A stretch of DNA of 36,911 nucleotides from Halobacteriovoraceae bacterium. GTDB lineage: Bacteria > Bdellovibrionota > Bacteriovoracia > Bacteriovoracales > Bacteriovoracaceae. Location: assembly GCA_002715375.1 (NCBI GenBank), contig PAZA01000055.1:1-36911 (forward strand), read 5' to 3'. Both the position numbers and the translations under genes were made by a program. Position 1 is the first letter of the stretch. Each line of letters opens with the position of its first letter. Of the stretch, positions 35,046-36,911 are shown piece by piece. Under the pieces are notes generated by a model. That model saw only the letters and a program-made list of their open reading frames with translations, had not been told where the DNA came from and did not search any database.

Positions 35046-36005
35046 ATGAATAGAAATCTCGCTTTGGAGTTTGTCCGAGTAACCGAAATGGCTGCCATTG
35101 CTTCGGCTCGTTTTATGGGGAGGGGTGATGAAGAGGGAGCTTTCGCTGCTTCCATTGAAGCCATGCGTTGTATGCTGGACTCTGTTGAATGTAAAGCAAC
35201 TGTGGTTATTGGTGCTGGAGGTGATATTGCTGAAAGTTCATCTCTTAAAGTTGGTGAAACAGTAGGGTCAGGTCGTGGTCCCCAATTAGAAATAGCCCTG
35301 GACCCCTTAGAAGGGGTGGAGGTTTGCGCTATGGGAGGCCAAAATTCACTTTCAGTTATGGCCATAGCTGATGAAGGAAGTCTTCTTCCTGTTCCTTCGG
35401 GAATGTATATGGAAAAGATTGGAACAGGGCCAGAAGGAAGAGGGGTTATCGATATTTTGGAAACTCCTAAAGAGAATTTACAAAGGTTAGCCGAAGTTAA
35501 AGGCTGCCGGGTAAGCGACTTAACTGCTGTGATCTTAGATAGGGAAAGACATTTTGATCTTATCGATGATGTGAGGGCCGCAGGAGCAAGAATTCAACTT
35601 ATACGGGATGGAGATGTTGCCGGTGCTATAAGCACTTGCTTGTCGGAGTCGGGAATTGATATCCTTTTTGGAATAGGCGGGGCCACCGAGGGTGTCGTTG
35701 CAGCAGCAGCCCTGCGTTGTATGGGAGGAGGTTTTCAGGGAATTTTAAAACCTGAAGATGAGACGCAAATTCAGTTGGCCAAGAAGAAAGGCATCTTTGA
35801 ACTTAATAAAGTTTTCGATATAGAAGAGCTGGCTTCCGGTGATGTTATGTTTTGCTCAACAGGTGTGACAGGAGGAAGTTTTCTTGAAGGAGTAAAGTTT
35901 AAAAGTTGGGGCGCGGTGACTCATTCAAAAGTTATGAGGAGTCAGTCGGGAACAGTGCGGGATATAAAAGCGGAACATCACTTTGATAGGAAACCACGTT
36001 ATTAA
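35046..36005 (+). CDS. glpX: GlpX-family (class II fructose-1,6-bisphosphatase-like) protein lacking catalytic residues
   Basis: A 319-residue protein clearly of the GlpX family: RVTEMAAIASARFMGRGD, a DPLEG segment, GMYMEK, DGDVAGAIS, GIGGATEGV, and the C-terminal HFDRK all align with E. coli GlpX. Active-site positions differ: K29 is Glu, D33 is Phe, E57 is Ala (GAGGD for GEGEID), D61 is lost, and the catalytic Thr after DPxEG is Val. Only DPLE (86-89) and the Glu in ATEGV remain of the metal site. It is therefore probably inactive as a phosphatase, or has another substrate or role. The frame is intact and the ATG is downstream of GAGGT. It leads a small plus-strand run. Confidence 0.9.
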   Translation: MNRNLALEFVRVTEMAAIASARFMGRGDEEGAFAASIEAMRCMLDSVECKATVVIGAGGDIAESSSLKVGETVGSGRGPQLEIALDPLEGVEVCAMGGQNSLSVMAIADEGSLLPVPSGMYMEKIGTGPEGRGVIDILETPKENLQRLAEVKGCRVSDLTAVILDRERHFDLIDDVRAAGARIQLIRDGDVAGAISTCLSESGIDILFGIGGATEGVVAAAALRCMGGGFQGILKPEDETQIQLAKKKGIFELNKVFDIEELASGDVMFCSTGVTGGSFLEGVKFKSWGAVTHSKVMRSQSGTVRDIKAEHHFDRKPRY

Positions 36006-36054
36006 TTAAGCGAGCATTTCTTTTATTATTTTTTCATTTTGGGAGGGTTTAAAA

Positions 36055-36417
36055 GTGACTCAAAAAAAGGAAAAAGCAGAAAAGGATTCAGGCTTTTCCG
36101 AAGCGATAAAAAGAGTCGTTTCTATTGGTGTCGGAGCTGCTTTTATGACGGAAGATGCAATCAAAAGCTTTTTGTCTGAGTTTCAACTTCCAAAAGATAT
36201 TGTTTCCGGGATTCAGAAAAATGCCCGGTCTGCCAAGGCCGACTTTTTGGAAATGATTCGTGAGGAGCTAAGCAAAAAGTTTGAAAAAGTTGATGGTCGT
36301 AAATTTTTAGATGAACTTTTGGAGAAGTATGATGTAGAAGTTAAGGCGACCTTTTCTTTCAAACCTAAAGAAACAGAAGATGACCCAAAAAATGGAGAAT
36401 CTTCCAAGGACACATAG
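36055..36417 (+). CDS. Small phasin-like helical protein
   Basis: A 120-residue protein starting at a GTG preceded by GGGAGG. Residues about 14-95 are amphipathic helices: SEAIKRVVSIGVGAAFMTED, then KSFLSEFQLPKDIV and a Lys/Glu-rich helix. This resembles polyhydroxyalkanoate granule-associated (phasin) proteins, which often read G...TEDAI..FL. The end is acidic and disordered. It lies 49 bases after the GlpX-like gene and eight bases before yggS. Function is not proven. Confidence 0.7.
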   Translation: MTQKKEKAEKDSGFSEAIKRVVSIGVGAAFMTEDAIKSFLSEFQLPKDIVSGIQKNARSAKADFLEMIREELSKKFEKVDGRKFLDELLEKYDVEVKATFSFKPKETEDDPKNGESSKDT

Positions 36418-36425
36418 AAGTCAAA

Positions 36426-36911
36426 ATGATGAGTGCTGACAGTTCAAAAAGTTCTGAAAACAGATTAAAGGTCCTGACCCAAAACTTTGAAAGGATTAAT
36501 GCCCATATTGGGAAAGCGGAGTTGGTTGCTGTAACCAAATATTCCCCTTTGGAAGATCTCTTTCTGGCCTACGAAATTGGGCATAGGAATTTCGGTGAAA
36601 ACCGAGTTAAAGATTTAGAGGTCAAGGCAAAAGCATTTCACGATAAGGGCTTCCATGACGTGAGATGGCATTTCATTGGAAACCTTCAATCGAATAAATT
36701 AAACCAATTGCTCAAAATTAAAAACCTTTATTCTATTCATTCCGTTGACTCACTAAAGCTTCTCGAGAAGCTTTATGAGAAAGCACCTCAATTTTTAAAG
36801 GACAGAGACCTCTTATTTTTTCTTCAAGTGAAGACTTCTAATGAGGAAGAGAAATCAGGATTCAACTCTAAAGATGAAGTTTATAAGGCCCTAAATTTTA
36901 TTAAAGAAAGA
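36426..36911 (+). CDS. yggS: YggS/PROSC-family PLP homeostasis protein (partial, 3' cut by window)
   Basis: 162 codons from an ATG at 36426 to the window end, without a stop. The family buffers pyridoxal phosphate in the cytoplasm. Hallmarks are VAVTKYSP (the PLP Lys), GHRNFGENRVKDL, WHFIGNLQSNK, IHSVDS and VKTSNEEEKSGF. It is eight bases behind the phasin-like gene and probably in one transcript with it. A second ATG follows at once. The C-terminal third lies outside the window. Confidence 0.95.
   Translation, partial: MMSADSSKSSENRLKVLTQNFERINAHIGKAELVAVTKYSPLEDLFLAYEIGHRNFGENRVKDLEVKAKAFHDKGFHDVRWHFIGNLQSNKLNQLLKIKNLYSIHSVDSLKLLEKLYEKAPQFLKDRDLLFFLQVKTSNEEEKSGFNSKDEVYKALNFIKER

Noticed and set aside
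34982-35365. Minus-strand frame of 127 codons opposite the start of the GlpX-like gene
   Set aside because: It is antisense to a clearly recognised gene and has no domain or ribosome binding site.

Overview
The window comes from an AT-rich Gram-negative genome with K/N/I/F-rich proteins. Lipoprotein and outer-membrane-type exported proteins, an RND efflux pair, a matrixin protease with a hydrophobic-basic tail, a PilZ protein, and tail-to-tail gene packing with Shine-Dalgarno starts all fit a marine or soil member of Bdellovibrionota (Halobacteriovorax/Bacteriovorax-like). This placement is inferred from protein style; there is no rRNA or marker gene here to prove it.

Left third (1-12.8 kb): one giant reading frame encodes a secreted-type, multi-domain surface protein of more than 4,180 residues. 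It has eight cadherin/He_PIG-like Ig repeats (the first incomplete), then four IPT/TIG + LamG-like units, further Ig-like modules, three more He_PIG repeats, and two more LamG-like domains. Two LamG domains carry inserted modules: a ricin-type trefoil that itself appears split by a Cys/Arg-rich block, and a beta/gamma-crystallin-like module. The 5' end is cut. Domain-like coding starts abruptly at about position 110, just after an in-frame stop, with no ribosome binding site and no signal peptide. A membrane-anchored DsbA-type protein (CPHC) is convergent to it.

Middle (14-26.5 kb): a CFI-box-type C-terminal protein, a coiled-coil protein, sufE (Fe-S sulfur transfer) and hemB (porphobilinogen synthase), a probable short membrane protein on the minus strand, a widely conserved 476-residue protein of unknown role, and a stand-alone receiver protein. 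On the minus strand follow a thioredoxin-fold lipoprotein, an XRE regulator, a 510-bp gene-free spacer with a degenerate hexamer repeat, an MscS channel, and a 931-residue exported coiled-coil protein. Then on the plus strand come a Cys-rich secreted protein and tag (3-methyladenine glycosylase I).

Right third (26.5-36.9 kb): an RND permease and membrane-fusion protein in a minus-strand run with a matrixin metalloprotease and a predicted outer-membrane barrel; serB (two ACT domains) and pgsA; then on the plus strand a PilZ protein, a GlpX-family protein that has lost several catalytic residues, a small phasin-like protein and the start of yggS (PLP homeostasis), cut by the window end.

Most of the window is ordinary housekeeping and envelope biology. 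The parts that deserve a second look are the truncated giant protein with nested domain insertions, the GlpX pseudoenzyme candidate, the DsbA/SurA-like fusion beside the Cys-rich giant, and the repeat tract at 20.6 kb. I found no CRISPR array, tRNA, rRNA, insertion sequence or prophage.
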